Part shown: positions 54,250 through 62,204 of the stretch, in pieces | How positions within the stretch are numbered: the stretch's first letter is position 1 | How the letters are laid out: every line of letters starts with the position of its first letter | DNA from: Actinobacteria bacterium 69-20 | GTDB taxonomy: Bacteria; Actinomycetota; Actinomycetes; Mycobacteriales; Nakamurellaceae | DNA length: 64,000 bases | NCBI GenBank assembly: GCA_001897425.1 | Contig: MKSW01000038.1 | Span: 124,001 to 188,000, forward strand | Direction: 5' to 3' | The notes under the pieces: generated by a model | What the model was told of the DNA's origin: nothing | The model's database searches: none | What the model saw: only the letters and a program-made list of their open reading frames with translations | Position numbers and translations under genes: made by a program

Positions 54250-55079
54250 CGGGCGTGCCGATACGGTGGCGGTGGGCTGCGAACATCAGCTGCCTGTTCT
54301 CGGAGGGGCCGGCCGCTGATCGGCCCGCAGCAGCCGCGGCTGCCGGATTCGAGGCCATCGAATCCTGGTGGCCCTTCGGGTCGACGCCCGAGCCGAGTTC
54401 TGCGGCGATCGATGCGTTCGTCGGGTCCGTACAGCAGGCCGGCATCCGGCTCGTGGCTATGAACCTCTTCGGCGGATCGCCGGGCCTCCGCGGGATTCTG
54501 GCGCAATCGGAGTGCACCCCCGATTTCCGCGCGAGCCTCGCCGCCACCACCGCTGTGGCACAACGGCTCGGCGTCATGCTCGCCAATGCACCGATCGGCG
54601 ACGTGCCCGTCGACGCTGAACCCTCGCGCTATTGGGACACCGCCGTGGATAACCTTGCATGTGCAGCGGGCCGGCTTGCGGATGTCGGTGTCTGCGTAAT
54701 GGTCGAACCATTGAGCCCCAAGGGCCAGAACGGTTCCGTTCCGCTCATCCGAACGATGACCGAGGCGCTAGACATCGCACAGCAAGCACGGGAACGGGGC
54801 GGCTGCACCAATATCGGCATCCTGCTGGACTTCTACCATATGACGGTCAACGCTGACGATCCGATCGCCGCGGTGCTCGGGCATCCTGCAGATATTCGTC
54901 ATGTGCAGGTGGCAGATATTCCCGGCCGTGATGTACCGGGCACCGGCACCGCGAATATCGACGCCTTCCTGAACACATTGCAGAGCATCGATTATGACGG
55001 ATTCGTTGCGTTGGAGTGTTTCCCGCGGAAATCCACGCAGCATTCACTAGCGGCGTGGCGACCACGCAAATACCCGTGA
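54246..55079 (+). CDS. Hydroxypyruvate-isomerase-family TIM barrel (Hyi/OtnI-like)
   Basis: PF01261 protein, 277 residues, of the hydroxypyruvate isomerase/2-oxo-tetronate isomerase type. It begins RWAANISCLFSEGPAADRPA; metal ligands are Glu in VMVEPLSPKGQNG near 155, Asp in ILLDFYHMTVN near 197, His in DIRHVQVADIPGRDVPGTG near 220 and Glu in VALECFPR near 257. The PGRxxPGTG loop is typical for Hyi. Overlap with the dehydrogenase (ATGA) suggests consecutive steps: oxidation, then isomerisation of the keto acid. Convergent with the GntR gene. Confidence 0.8.
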   Translation: MTGVPIRWRWAANISCLFSEGPAADRPAAAAAAGFEAIESWWPFGSTPEPSSAAIDAFVGSVQQAGIRLVAMNLFGGSPGLRGILAQSECTPDFRASLAATTAVAQRLGVMLANAPIGDVPVDAEPSRYWDTAVDNLACAAGRLADVGVCVMVEPLSPKGQNGSVPLIRTMTEALDIAQQARERGGCTNIGILLDFYHMTVNADDPIAAVLGHPADIRHVQVADIPGRDVPGTGTANIDAFLNTLQSIDYDGFVALECFPRKSTQHSLAAWRPRKYP

Positions 55080-55117
55080 GGCCGGTGGCGCGGCAGTGCG
55101 GTCGAAAGCGTCCGTCG

Positions 55118-55876
55118 CTAGCTCATCTGCCGCTGCGGAACCGGCGCCAGCCGGGGCGGTCCAAAATCCGCGTAGACACGTTCCGCGACGGAGACAAGGT
55201 GCCGGTACATCGCGGTGCTCGCCGCGTCGGCGTTGCGTACGCGCAATGCGTCGACGACGGCCGAATGCTCGGCAACGGTCTCGCTCGCGTCGTCGACCCG
55301 GCCGCTGGCGAACAGCCGGAAGCGGTGCGCGTGGACCGCCGTGGTGGACAACGCCAGGCGCACGAAGCGATTTCCGCTGGCGGCCGCGATGGCGTCATGA
55401 AACTCGCGGTCCGCCCGCATATAGGCGCTGAATTCTTGCGCACCCGGCTTGTTCCGGGCCTGCCGCATGATGGCCATGTGAGCTTCGAGGGTCGGAATCA
55501 ACGTGACGTCCGTGGATTTACTCGCTTCCGCAGCGCTGTACGGCTCGATCAGGATGCGTAGATGCATGAGCTGGCTGAATTCCGCGGAGCTCAGCACCGG
55601 TGCGATGCGAAATCCGCGAAGCGGCTCCCGGGTCACGAGTCCTGCCTCCTCCGCACGCACGAGCGCCTCGCGAATGGGGGTTTGCGAGACGTGCCAGGCG
55701 CGCGCGAGGGAATCGACGTTGATATGCGTATCGGGGGCGAGTCCCGCCGTCAGAACGAATTCGACCATGTGGTCGTACACGTCATCGGATAATGACCGCC
55801 GACTGTCCAACGCGCCCCCAGCGGCGGCGACCGCTTCGAAATCGGCCGCCTGCTGCAGCCGTGATCCCTTTGCCAT
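55118..55876 (-). CDS. GntR/FCD-family transcriptional regulator
   Basis: 252-residue GntR regulator of the FadR/FCD subgroup. The winged helix reads VDSLARAWHVSQTPIREALV near residues 55-74. The FCD effector domain contributes metal ligands in RADREFHDAI, STTAVHAHRF and VAEHSAVVDAL. A TAGGAT -10-like element six bases before the ATG points to a leaderless transcript, and the operator at 55880-55895 covers it. A near-identical operator sits on the importer promoter, so this regulator probably controls the polyol genes. Confidence 0.9.
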   Translation of the reverse strand: MAKGSRLQQAADFEAVAAAGGALDSRRSLSDDVYDHMVEFVLTAGLAPDTHINVDSLARAWHVSQTPIREALVRAEEAGLVTREPLRGFRIAPVLSSAEFSQLMHLRILIEPYSAAEASKSTDVTLIPTLEAHMAIMRQARNKPGAQEFSAYMRADREFHDAIAAASGNRFVRLALSTTAVHAHRFRLFASGRVDDASETVAEHSAVVDALRVRNADAASTAMYRHLVSVAERVYADFGPPRLAPVPQRQMS

Positions 55877-55879
55877 GAG

Positions 55880-55895
55880 TGTATCCTATCGGAAA
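55880..55895. promoter_or_regulatory. GntR autoregulatory operator
   Basis: TGTATCCTATCGGAAA, 14 of 16 identical to 48546-48561, four bases upstream of the GntR start codon and overlapping its -10-like element (TAGGAT on the minus strand). Confidence 0.7.
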
Positions 55896-56064
55896 TTGGA
55901 AGGGCGATCTATGCACCGGGCTGTTCCGGACGGATTCCATCGTGGTGCCGATTCCACGCGCGGCCGATGGGGGCGTGCCGTATATAGGCGTTCCGCTCTC
56001 ATGCTGCGAGGTCGTCCGTGATCATCGTTCCCGCGTCGATCGCGACGACCCGGTAGGGAGTGCC

Positions 56065-57087
56065 ATGTCCACGTTCTCGTTCCGGCCGACCCGCGACCAG
56101 TTCGCCTACACGTTCGGCGGTGTCGCGCCCCTTCATACGGTGCGTCCGGGCGACGTCCTCCAACTCTGGTCGGAGGACGCGTTCAACGGCGCGGTCCGGT
56201 CGGTCGGCGACAAGTCGGCTGCCGTCATCGACTTTCGCTTCGGCAACCCGCAGACCGGGCCCTTCTACCTGGCCGGCGCCGAGCCCGGGGACACCATCGT
56301 CCTGCATATCGTCGATCTCACCCCCGCCCGGGATTGGGGGGCCTCGGCGACGATTCCGTTCTTCGGCGGTATGACCGGCAACGACCGCACGCCGACGATG
56401 CAGCCCGCCCTCCCCGACACCACCTGGATCTACCAGGTCGACCGTGCAGCCGGCACCGTCGGCTTCCGATCCCGCTTCCCGCGGACCACCGGGGGCGACG
56501 CGGACCTGGAGATCGCGCTCCCCCTCGATCCGATGCTCGGCACGGTCGGAGTGGCACCGGCCGGCGGGGAGGTACGGTCCGCCCTGGTGCCGGAACGGTT
56601 CGGCGGGAATATGGACACACCGGAGATGCGCGCAGGCACGACCGTGTACCTGGGGGTGAACGTCGAGGGGGCGTTGTTCTCCATCGGCGACGGCCACTAT
56701 CGGCAGGGCGAGGGCGAATCCTGTGGCAACGCCGTGGAAGGAGCCATGGATTCCACCATCCTGGTCGACCTAATCAAGGGGGGCGCACCGGGCTGGCCCC
56801 GATTGGAGAACGACGACTACTGGATGGTCGTCGGCTCCGCTCGGCCCATGGAGGATGCGTGGCGGGTGGCCCATCGGGAGATGGTGACGTGGATCTCGGA
56901 GTTGTTGGGCATCCATGAGATGGACGCGTACCAACTGTTGACGCAGATCACGCGGGCTCCGATTGCGAACGTGGTCGACCCGAACTTCAGCGTCGTGATC
57001 AAGGTGCCGAAGTCGCCGTTCCCGTCGGCTTCGGCGTTCGGCGCGATACACCGGCAGCTGCGTGCCCAGGCCGTGGCGCTGCGCTGA
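56065..57087 (+). CDS. Acetamidase/formamidase-family hydrolase
   Basis: PF03069 family amidohydrolase, 340 residues. Family features include VRPGDVLQLWSEDAFNGAVR, GAEPGDTIVLHIVDL, ERFGGNMDTPEMRAGTTVYL and ALFSIGDGHYRQGEGESCGN near residue 213, which carries the metal/active-site His and Glu. ATG 56065 has GGTAGGGAG upstream; a longer reading frame to 55879 crosses the GntR operator. Its link to the polyol pathway is positional only; short-chain amide hydrolysis is the family activity. Confidence 0.85.
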   Translation: MSTFSFRPTRDQFAYTFGGVAPLHTVRPGDVLQLWSEDAFNGAVRSVGDKSAAVIDFRFGNPQTGPFYLAGAEPGDTIVLHIVDLTPARDWGASATIPFFGGMTGNDRTPTMQPALPDTTWIYQVDRAAGTVGFRSRFPRTTGGDADLEIALPLDPMLGTVGVAPAGGEVRSALVPERFGGNMDTPEMRAGTTVYLGVNVEGALFSIGDGHYRQGEGESCGNAVEGAMDSTILVDLIKGGAPGWPRLENDDYWMVVGSARPMEDAWRVAHREMVTWISELLGIHEMDAYQLLTQITRAPIANVVDPNFSVVIKVPKSPFPSASAFGAIHRQLRAQAVALR

Positions 57088-57156
57088 CGCGCCTAGCTGC
57101 GACGTGTTCGACCGCTGGCGCAGGGACCGCGACCTGGGCCCTTGCGCCGGGCGATG

Positions 57157-57933
57157 TTACGTGGCGAGCCGTAGGACGACGGTGCCATCCGGTTCGACGA
57201 CGTTCACGGCACGGATCTGGCCGGGCGGGAGCGCGGTTCCACTGGTGAACCGTGCCTCCGTGCTCCGCGCCAGCGTCCACGAGCCGATCTCGTGGGATCG
57301 CCCGGACAGGTCGACGACCTGGAGCAGGTAGACATCACCCGACGTGTACTGCGACGAACCGGCATAGCTGCAGTCGATGGTGATCTCGCTCCCCCACGGC
57401 GCCGCTGCGATCGCGGCCGTCGCGCGGATCGCCGCGGCGCCGGTCGCCGTCATCTGCTGGGCAAGAGCCGTGGGCGCGGGGCCTTGCGATGGTACGGCGA
57501 GCGCAACGGCCAGCGCCGCGATCGTGGCGGCGGCGACGGACGCCAGGCCGCCGAACAGCCACCGCGTACGACGGCGCCGTCGTTCGACCAGGCTGACCAG
57601 ACCGGCCACACGGTCCGCCTGCGGGGTCGGTACGTTCGTGGCGGTCGCGGGCTTCGGGGTAGGGGTGTCCCCAGTAGTCGTGTCCTTAGTAGTGCTCTCG
57701 AGGGACAGGGCGAGGGCGTCGCGCACCTCATCGCGCGCCTCGTCGCCGGCAGCGGCGAGCGCGCGGACGACCGGGCGCAGTGCGGCCACCCGCGCGGTGC
57801 ACGCGGTGCAGCCGAGCAGGTGCGCCTCGAACGCCGCGCGGTCCACACCGTCCAGGGCGCCCAACAGGTATGCGGCGTCATCGTGTTCGAACGGATCGAC
57901 GTCCGGTACGGGATCACGGCCCGGGCCGCTCAT
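57157..57933 (-). CDS. Anti-sigma factor (zinc-binding, RslA-like)
   Basis: Membrane-bound anti-sigma factor, 258 residues. The cytosolic N-terminus holds the zinc motif His38-x3-Cys42-x2-Cys45 (FEAHLLGCTACTARV). One membrane helix spans about residues 125-148 (WLFGGLASVAAATIAALAVA), and the extracytoplasmic part (150-258) ends DGTVVLRLAT, resembling RskA/RslA-type sensor domains. ATG 57933 overlaps the sigma gene stop by four bases, so it is coupled to its target. It should hold the sigma factor at the membrane until redox or envelope stress. Confidence 0.88.
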   Translation of the reverse strand: MSGPGRDPVPDVDPFEHDDAAYLLGALDGVDRAAFEAHLLGCTACTARVAALRPVVRALAAAGDEARDEVRDALALSLESTTKDTTTGDTPTPKPATATNVPTPQADRVAGLVSLVERRRRRTRWLFGGLASVAAATIAALAVALAVPSQGPAPTALAQQMTATGAAAIRATAAIAAAPWGSEITIDCSYAGSSQYTSGDVYLLQVVDLSGRSHEIGSWTLARSTEARFTSGTALPPGQIRAVNVVEPDGTVVLRLAT

Positions 57934-58436
57934 GTCAGGCCTCCCATCTCGTCCAGCGCCTCGCGCAGCGCGCGCAGCGCGTAATGCGTCCGCGATTTCA
58001 CTGTCCCCTCCGGCAGATCGAGACGGGCCGCGGCCTCCGCCACACTGGAACCACGGAAATAGCACTCAAGCAACACTTCTCGGTGCTGGTAGGAGAGGGT
58101 GCGCAGCGCACTGATCACCACCTGCCGATCCGCGATCGCCGCGGTGTCGTCCGGGTGCGTGAGTTCCGGCGGGTCGGCGGCCAAGGTTTCGGGATGACGG
58201 GTGCGGCTTCGCCAATCGTCAATGGCGATACGCCGGGCGACGGTGAACAGCCAATTACGGGTGGGCCCGGATCCGGCGCTCAGAGCAGCAGGGTGGCGCC
58301 AGGCGCGAAGGAAGGTCTCCTGCACGACGTCCTGCGCCCGGGTCTCGTCCCCGCCGACCAATCCGGCGACGAACCGCGACAGCGCCGCGCCGTGCTCGTC
58401 GTGCAACTCGCGGATCAATTGCGCCTCGGGGCTCAC
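57930..58436 (-). CDS. ECF sigma factor (SigL-like)
   Basis: ECF-type sigma factor of 168 residues. Region 2 contains DVVQETFLRAWRHPAAL and TRNWLFTVARRIAIDDWRSR; region 4 contains LRTLSYQHREVLLECYFRGS and LDLPEGTVKSRTHYALRALR. GTG 58436 overlaps the membrane-protein stop by four bases and gives a normal ECF length; the longer open frame is low-complexity. The (T/C)GAACC-N16-CGTATC promoters on both sides of the locus match the SigL recognition pattern known from mycobacteria, which supports both identity and autoregulation. Confidence 0.9.
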   Translation of the reverse strand: MSPEAQLIRELHDEHGAALSRFVAGLVGGDETRAQDVVQETFLRAWRHPAALSAGSGPTRNWLFTVARRIAIDDWRSRTRHPETLAADPPELTHPDDTAAIADRQVVISALRTLSYQHREVLLECYFRGSSVAEAAARLDLPEGTVKSRTHYALRALREALDEMGGLT

Positions 58437-59023
58437 CGGTCGGTCCGCCCCTTCGGCGGCGCGTGCCGCATCGGATCGTCCGGGATGCCGGCCGTCGGCA
58501 TCGTCCTGCCCGCTGTCATGGGTGCCGTCATGGGTGCCGTCATAGGCGCTGTCATAGGCGCCGTCGCCGGACCGGCCGGTCCGTGCGACCGGAGGCGCCC
58601 GCCGCGAGTCCGGGCGCGATTCTTCGCGGGGGTCCTGGCGCGGCGGGAGTTCGCTTGCCGTCGCAGGATTATCGCGACCGTCGCGCCGAGCACGACGGCC
58701 GCGTATTCGGCGGCTTCCGCGACTATCTCCGGCCACCCGCCCGTGACCTCCCTGACGCCGAACAGCCCATGGATCACTGAGACCCAGTATGCGGCCACGG
58801 TTGTCAGCCCGAAGCCAGCGGCGAAGAAGGAGGGTATCCAGTGCCGCCAGAACCCGACCGCCGCGGCGATGACGACACCGCCGATCACGTTGGCCAGGAA
58901 CAGTGGCCCGATGACGGGAATCCCGGAGAATCCCTGGGCATAGATGTAGAGATGCACCGCCGCGGACACCAGAACGGCGACCGCGACGCCGACGCGCATG
59001 CTGTTAACCCACTGGCTACGCAT
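58433..59023 (-). CDS. Membrane protein leading the ECF sigma operon
   Basis: Unassigned 196-residue membrane protein with four hydrophobic segments (VGVAVAVLVSAAVHLYIYAQ, LANVIGGVVIAAAVGFW, FAAGFGLTTVAAYWVSVIHG, AAEYAAVVLGATVAIILR). ATG 59023 coincides with the start site expected from the ECF promoter at 59031-59058; ATG 58999 is an alternative. The C-terminal tail has a repeated MTAP tetrapeptide from 12-bp DNA repeats. Overlap with the sigma gene indicates coupling. It may be a target or a modulator of the sigma/anti-sigma pair. Confidence 0.7.
   Translation of the reverse strand: MRSQWVNSMRVGVAVAVLVSAAVHLYIYAQGFSGIPVIGPLFLANVIGGVVIAAAVGFWRHWIPSFFAAGFGLTTVAAYWVSVIHGLFGVREVTGGWPEIVAEAAEYAAVVLGATVAIILRRQANSRRARTPAKNRARTRGGRLRSHGPAGPATAPMTAPMTAPMTAPMTAGRTMPTAGIPDDPMRHAPPKGRTDR
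58515..58562. repeat. 12-bp tandem repeat encoding MTAP units
   Basis: Four units, two GTCATGGGTGCC followed by GTCATAGGCGCT and GTCATAGGCGCC, in the 3' end of the membrane-protein gene. It encodes MTAP repeats on the minus strand. Confidence 0.75.
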
Positions 59024-59030
59024 GCCCATG

Positions 59031-59058
59031 GATACGTCGGACGCACCCGGCCGGTTCA
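59031..59058 (-). promoter_or_regulatory. ECF-type promoter of the sigma operon
   Basis: On the minus strand TGAACC (59058-59053), 16-bp spacer, CGTATC (59036-59031). Two more GTTGAAC-like units lie just upstream. It fits the SigL consensus and places the start site at the ATG 59023. Confidence 0.7.
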
Positions 59059-59149
59059 ACGGTTCAACGGTTCGCCGGTTCAACGTTCAACACGGCCCGC
59101 GCGCCGGTTTGGGCGCAAGCACCGTGCCGCCGTGAATCCCGCACAGCAC

Positions 59150-59177
59150 CGAACCACCGGCCGCTCCGCGTCGTATC
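59150..59177 (+). promoter_or_regulatory. ECF-type promoter of the lipoprotein gene
   Basis: CGAACC (59150-59155), 16-bp spacer, CGTATC (59172-59177) on the plus strand, the divergent twin of the sigma operon promoter. It lies 76 bp upstream of the lipoprotein ATG. Confidence 0.65.
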
Positions 59178-59252
59178 CATGGGGGCAGGTCGCGCACCGG
59201 TCCGGATCGGTGCGATCGGGACCCGCCAAGTCCGAGGAAGAGGGTTTTCACG

Positions 59253-59831
59253 ATGAGATCGATGCGAATCTTGGGGCGGCGGTGGCTGTTTCGCGCGTCA
59301 ACGCTGGGAGCCGGGGCTGCGACTGCGCTCTTCGTGCTTTCGGCGTGCGGTTATTCAGCCCCGGCAAGCACCACGCCATCGACGTCCGTGGCGGCATCCG
59401 GTGCATCCGGATCCGCGGCGGTGATCTCCACCGCCAGCGGCGCGGACGGCACCTACCTGGTCGGCCCGTCCGGCAAGGCCGTCTACCTGTGGATGGCCGA
59501 CACGTCCAGCACGTCGACCTGCTCCGGCGCTTGCGCGGCCGCCTGGCCGCCGGTAACGACGAATGGCGCACCGACCGCGTCCGGTTCCGCCACGGCCAAG
59601 GATCTCGGCATGACGAAGCGCTCCGACGGCACCGAGCAGGTCACCTATGACGACCACCCGCTGTACTACTACGCAGGAGACGGCGCGGCCGGTCAAACCA
59701 ACGGCCAAGGAAACAACGGGTTCGGCGCTCTGTGGTGGCTGGTCGACCCATCGGGATCCGCAATCACCAAAGCCGCATCGAACGGCGGTGGCGCGGCGCC
59801 GTCATCATCGGGCGCATACGGCGGGTACTGA
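59253..59831 (+). CDS. Lipoprotein with secreted repeats (PF03640)
   Basis: Exported lipoprotein of 192 residues. The signal ends in the lipobox LSAC (Cys32). Two repeats of the Lipoprotein_15 family follow: TYLVGPSGKAVYLWMADTSS with CSGACAAAWPPV, and VTYDDHPLYYYAGDGAAGQT with GFGALWWLVDPSG. GAGGAAGAGGG precedes the ATG. It is divergent from the sigma operon and has a matching promoter, so it is the likely main output of the ECF system. Function of the repeat is unknown. Confidence 0.88.
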   Translation: MRSMRILGRRWLFRASTLGAGAATALFVLSACGYSAPASTTPSTSVAASGASGSAAVISTASGADGTYLVGPSGKAVYLWMADTSSTSTCSGACAAAWPPVTTNGAPTASGSATAKDLGMTKRSDGTEQVTYDDHPLYYYAGDGAAGQTNGQGNNGFGALWWLVDPSGSAITKAASNGGGAAPSSSGAYGGY

Positions 59832-60078
59832 GGGGCCGGCACTGGGAGGTCGGCACTGAAATCGGCAGCTCGCGATCCGCGGTCTCGCGACTCCTACGTC
59901 GCGCCAAGGCATCTCCTGACACGGACACAGTGGAGTCCCAGCATTCGGGCACGGCCCGACGACGGGGCCGTGAACATCGTCATAAACGGGATCGCCCCGC
60001 GTGATCGGACACCCCGTGCGATCCCCCACCACGCGGCTGGACGGGAATGACGGTGTCCACGACGCAGCGGATAGGGGC

Positions 60079-60843
60079 TCAGCTCAGGTTGCGGTGCGGC
60101 GGGTTCGGACCACCCTCGTGGCGGGCGGGGTGGATGGGGGCGATGAGCGCTCGGATCTGCGAAGACGGTGGCACGGCGAGTTCGCGGCGGAGCAGGGTGC
60201 GGTAGGTCTCGTATTGGTGCCAGGCCTCGGCAGCGTTGCCGAGGTTCAGGTGGGCGGTGATGATCAGCCGGTGGGCGCTTTCGCGCAGCGGTGACAGTGC
60301 GGCGGCGGTTTGGGCCAGGGCGACGGCGTCCGCGGCCCGGTGGGCGGCGATCAGTCGGGTGGCAGCGCGTTCGAGGGCGTTGATCTGGCGTTGCCGCAGC
60401 GTTTCTCGCTCGGCGGACACCCAGTCGTCATACCAACCGGGCAGCAGTTCCCCGGAGTCGCGCAGCACGCCGAGTTGTCGGCGGGTGGCGACGGCGTCGA
60501 GGGCGGCGGTGATGGCGGCGCGTAGGTCGTGCACGTCGATCTGCAGGTGCGGATCCAGACCGAGTTGATGCTCGGCGACGGTGATGAGGCCGGGGGCACG
60601 GGTTTGGGTGTGCCACAGCACGTTGCGCAGCCTGCTATGCGCGCTCTGTTCGGTGACCTCTGGCCACAGGATGTCGGCCGCCCACAGGCGGTCAGCTGGG
60701 CCGGCGATCGCCAGCAGCGCAATCAGCCGGTGCGCCTGGTGCTGGATCGGTGGCGGCGTGCCATCGCTGCATAGCGTCAGCGTGAACCCGCCGAGGAGGC
60801 GCAGCCGCGTACCCGAGTCGGGCGAGGCGAGTACGGATCGCAT
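60079..60843 (-). CDS. SARP/BTAD-type transcriptional activator
   Basis: 254-residue regulator of the AfsR/SARP type. The N-terminal OmpR-like winged helix (RLRLLGGFTLTLCSDGTPPP, then HRLIALLAIAGP and SRLRNVLWHTQTR) is followed by a bacterial transcriptional activator domain (LLPGWYDDWVSAERETLRQR, RESAHRLIITAHLNLGNAAE, YETYRTLLRRELAVPPSSQI). ATG 60843 has GGGGGG nine bases upstream. SARPs usually activate secondary-metabolite clusters, so it is a candidate regulator of the peptide locus 0.8 kb away, which is transcribed in the opposite direction. Confidence 0.85.
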   Translation of the reverse strand: MRSVLASPDSGTRLRLLGGFTLTLCSDGTPPPIQHQAHRLIALLAIAGPADRLWAADILWPEVTEQSAHSRLRNVLWHTQTRAPGLITVAEHQLGLDPHLQIDVHDLRAAITAALDAVATRRQLGVLRDSGELLPGWYDDWVSAERETLRQRQINALERAATRLIAAHRAADAVALAQTAAALSPLRESAHRLIITAHLNLGNAAEAWHQYETYRTLLRRELAVPPSSQIRALIAPIHPARHEGGPNPPHRNLS

Positions 60844-61014
60844 CACCGGCCACCCCCCAACACTTCGGGGTCTCCCGGTATTCAGCGAGCCCAGCCCACC
60901 GGCGTCCGGGAGGTCTTGCTGACAGACTTCAGGATCGATCTGATGTCCACTGACAGTCAACGCCCGTGACCGGTTCCGGACGGGCGGATCGAGCTCGGTC
61001 CGGCGCGGCGCGGG

Positions 61015-61323
61015 TCAGGGCTGGGATGCCGGCGGGTCGACCGCCGGCGGCGACCAGTTGGCCGTCGTGTGCTGAAGGAAGGTGCGCAGCCGGGCAAGCA
61101 CGTCATCGATCGAGTCGGTGACCGCCGTTTGCCGGGCGGGCAGCCCGTCCATCGTGACGGCAATGATCCGGGCCCGCACGCCGGCGGCAGCGCTCGTTTC
61201 GCGCCAGACGCGAAGCGTCCACACGGCGCTGTCGACGTCGGTCCTGGACGGTTCGGCGCTGTCGGTTTCCGCACTGTCACCGGCGGGGGGCGTCCCGCAG
61301 GCGGGTCGACCGGGCGATGTCAT
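61015..61323 (-). CDS. Small hypothetical protein
   Basis: Possible 102-residue protein. The middle (VWTLRVWRETSAAAGVRARI, then IAVTMDGLPARQTAVTDSID and VLARLRTFLQHT) has the alternating and helical pattern of a small folded domain, flanked by low-complexity ends. It shares the strand of the SARP gene, 171 bp upstream of it. No family recognised. Codon bias supports coding but the annotation is tentative. Confidence 0.45.
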   Translation of the reverse strand: MTSPGRPACGTPPAGDSAETDSAEPSRTDVDSAVWTLRVWRETSAAAGVRARIIAVTMDGLPARQTAVTDSIDDVLARLRTFLQHTTANWSPPAVDPPASQP

Positions 61324-61619
61324 GGGTCACAGACTGCCACGAAAGTCCAGGTTGCGGCACTGTACGTGCGCACAACGGACGCCCACCGTATCGGCGACGG
61401 ACACCCGGCGCACATGCAGCGGATAGCGGGCGCACATACGGCGGATAGCCGGTCGACGGCCGGCACACGTTCCGCGGACGGCGGGCGGACGGTGCGCCGT
61501 CACACCGTGGACGGCGGGCGAGCATCGTGCACACGCCGGGCGGACGGGTGGTGTGCCTCAATACCGGTGTGCGCACACCCGTTCCGTCCCGGCGACATTC
61601 CGAAGGGGGTGACGAAACT
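61324..61619. other. Intergenic region ahead of the peptide genes
   Basis: 296 bp with no convincing gene. The centre (61400-61520) has degenerate repeats of GCGGATAG and GGACGGCGGGCG-type units. It must contain the promoters of the peptide operon and of the opposite hypothetical gene, but no standard -35/-10 pair stood out. Confidence 0.4.
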
Positions 61620-61814
61620 ATGACCACACTGTCGATCGATGAACTGTGCACGGAGACCGCCGAGCTGCTCCCGACCCGGGAGACACTCGACTTCATCCAC
61701 GTGAACTGGGCCAACGTGTGGGCGAACAACTCGGCGCTAGCGGTGAACGCAGCGTCGATCTTCGCCAACGCGCAGGCCGCCGCCTATCAGCAGGTCAACA
61801 CCCTGCAGGGCTGA
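61620..61814 (+). CDS. Putative precursor peptide 1
   Basis: 64-residue peptide without signal peptide or membrane helix, ATG 61620 with GAAGGGGG upstream. Residues 14-24 (AELLPTRETLD) match the second peptide and look like a leader recognition block. Residues 35-53 (ANNSALAVNAASIFANAQA) form an Ala/Asn-rich segment also seen in peptide 2 and in the secreted Cys-repeat protein downstream. It heads a run of genes ending in a PqqD-domain membrane protease, so a ribosomally made, processed peptide is the best reading. Confidence 0.7.
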   Translation: MTTLSIDELCTETAELLPTRETLDFIHVNWANVWANNSALAVNAASIFANAQAAAYQQVNTLQG

Positions 61815-61907
61815 CGCCCGGGCCGCGGCCCGCGGCCGGGCAGGCCCCGGTGCGCGGGTCGCGGCTACGCGGCGCCAGCGGGGTCGGTACGGCGAAAGGA
61901 GTTATCG

Positions 61908-62114
61908 ATGCCCACCGCCGATGTGATCTGCGGGCCGGAGCTGGCCGCCGAGGCTGCCGAGTTACTCCCCACCCGCCAGACGCTGGATCTCATCAATATC
62001 GTGGTCGCCCCGGTGACCGCGATCAATCTGGCGTTCGCGATCAATGCCGCCACCATCAATTCCACCGCGCAGGCCGTAGCCGCGCAGTGGTTGACGGTGT
62101 TGGCCCATCCCTGA
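61908..62114 (+). CDS. Putative precursor peptide 2
   Basis: 68-residue paralogue of peptide 1, 93 bp downstream, ATG 61908 preceded by GAAAGGAG. AELLPTRQTLD (17-27) repeats the leader-like block, and AINLAFAINAATINSTAQAV (38-57) repeats the Ala/Asn-rich segment. The core is more hydrophobic than that of peptide 1. Small size, duplication and the adjacent protease support a precursor role; no known peptide class fits exactly. Confidence 0.7.
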   Translation: MPTADVICGPELAAEAAELLPTRQTLDLINIVVAPVTAINLAFAINAATINSTAQAVAAQWLTVLAHP

Positions 62115-62204
62115 CCGCCACCACAGGCGCGGGGGCGGCCGGCCACATCCGGCCCGGCCGTCTCCGCTCCCGCCGCACACCGTTTGACCTGCCTAAAGGA
62201 AGCC

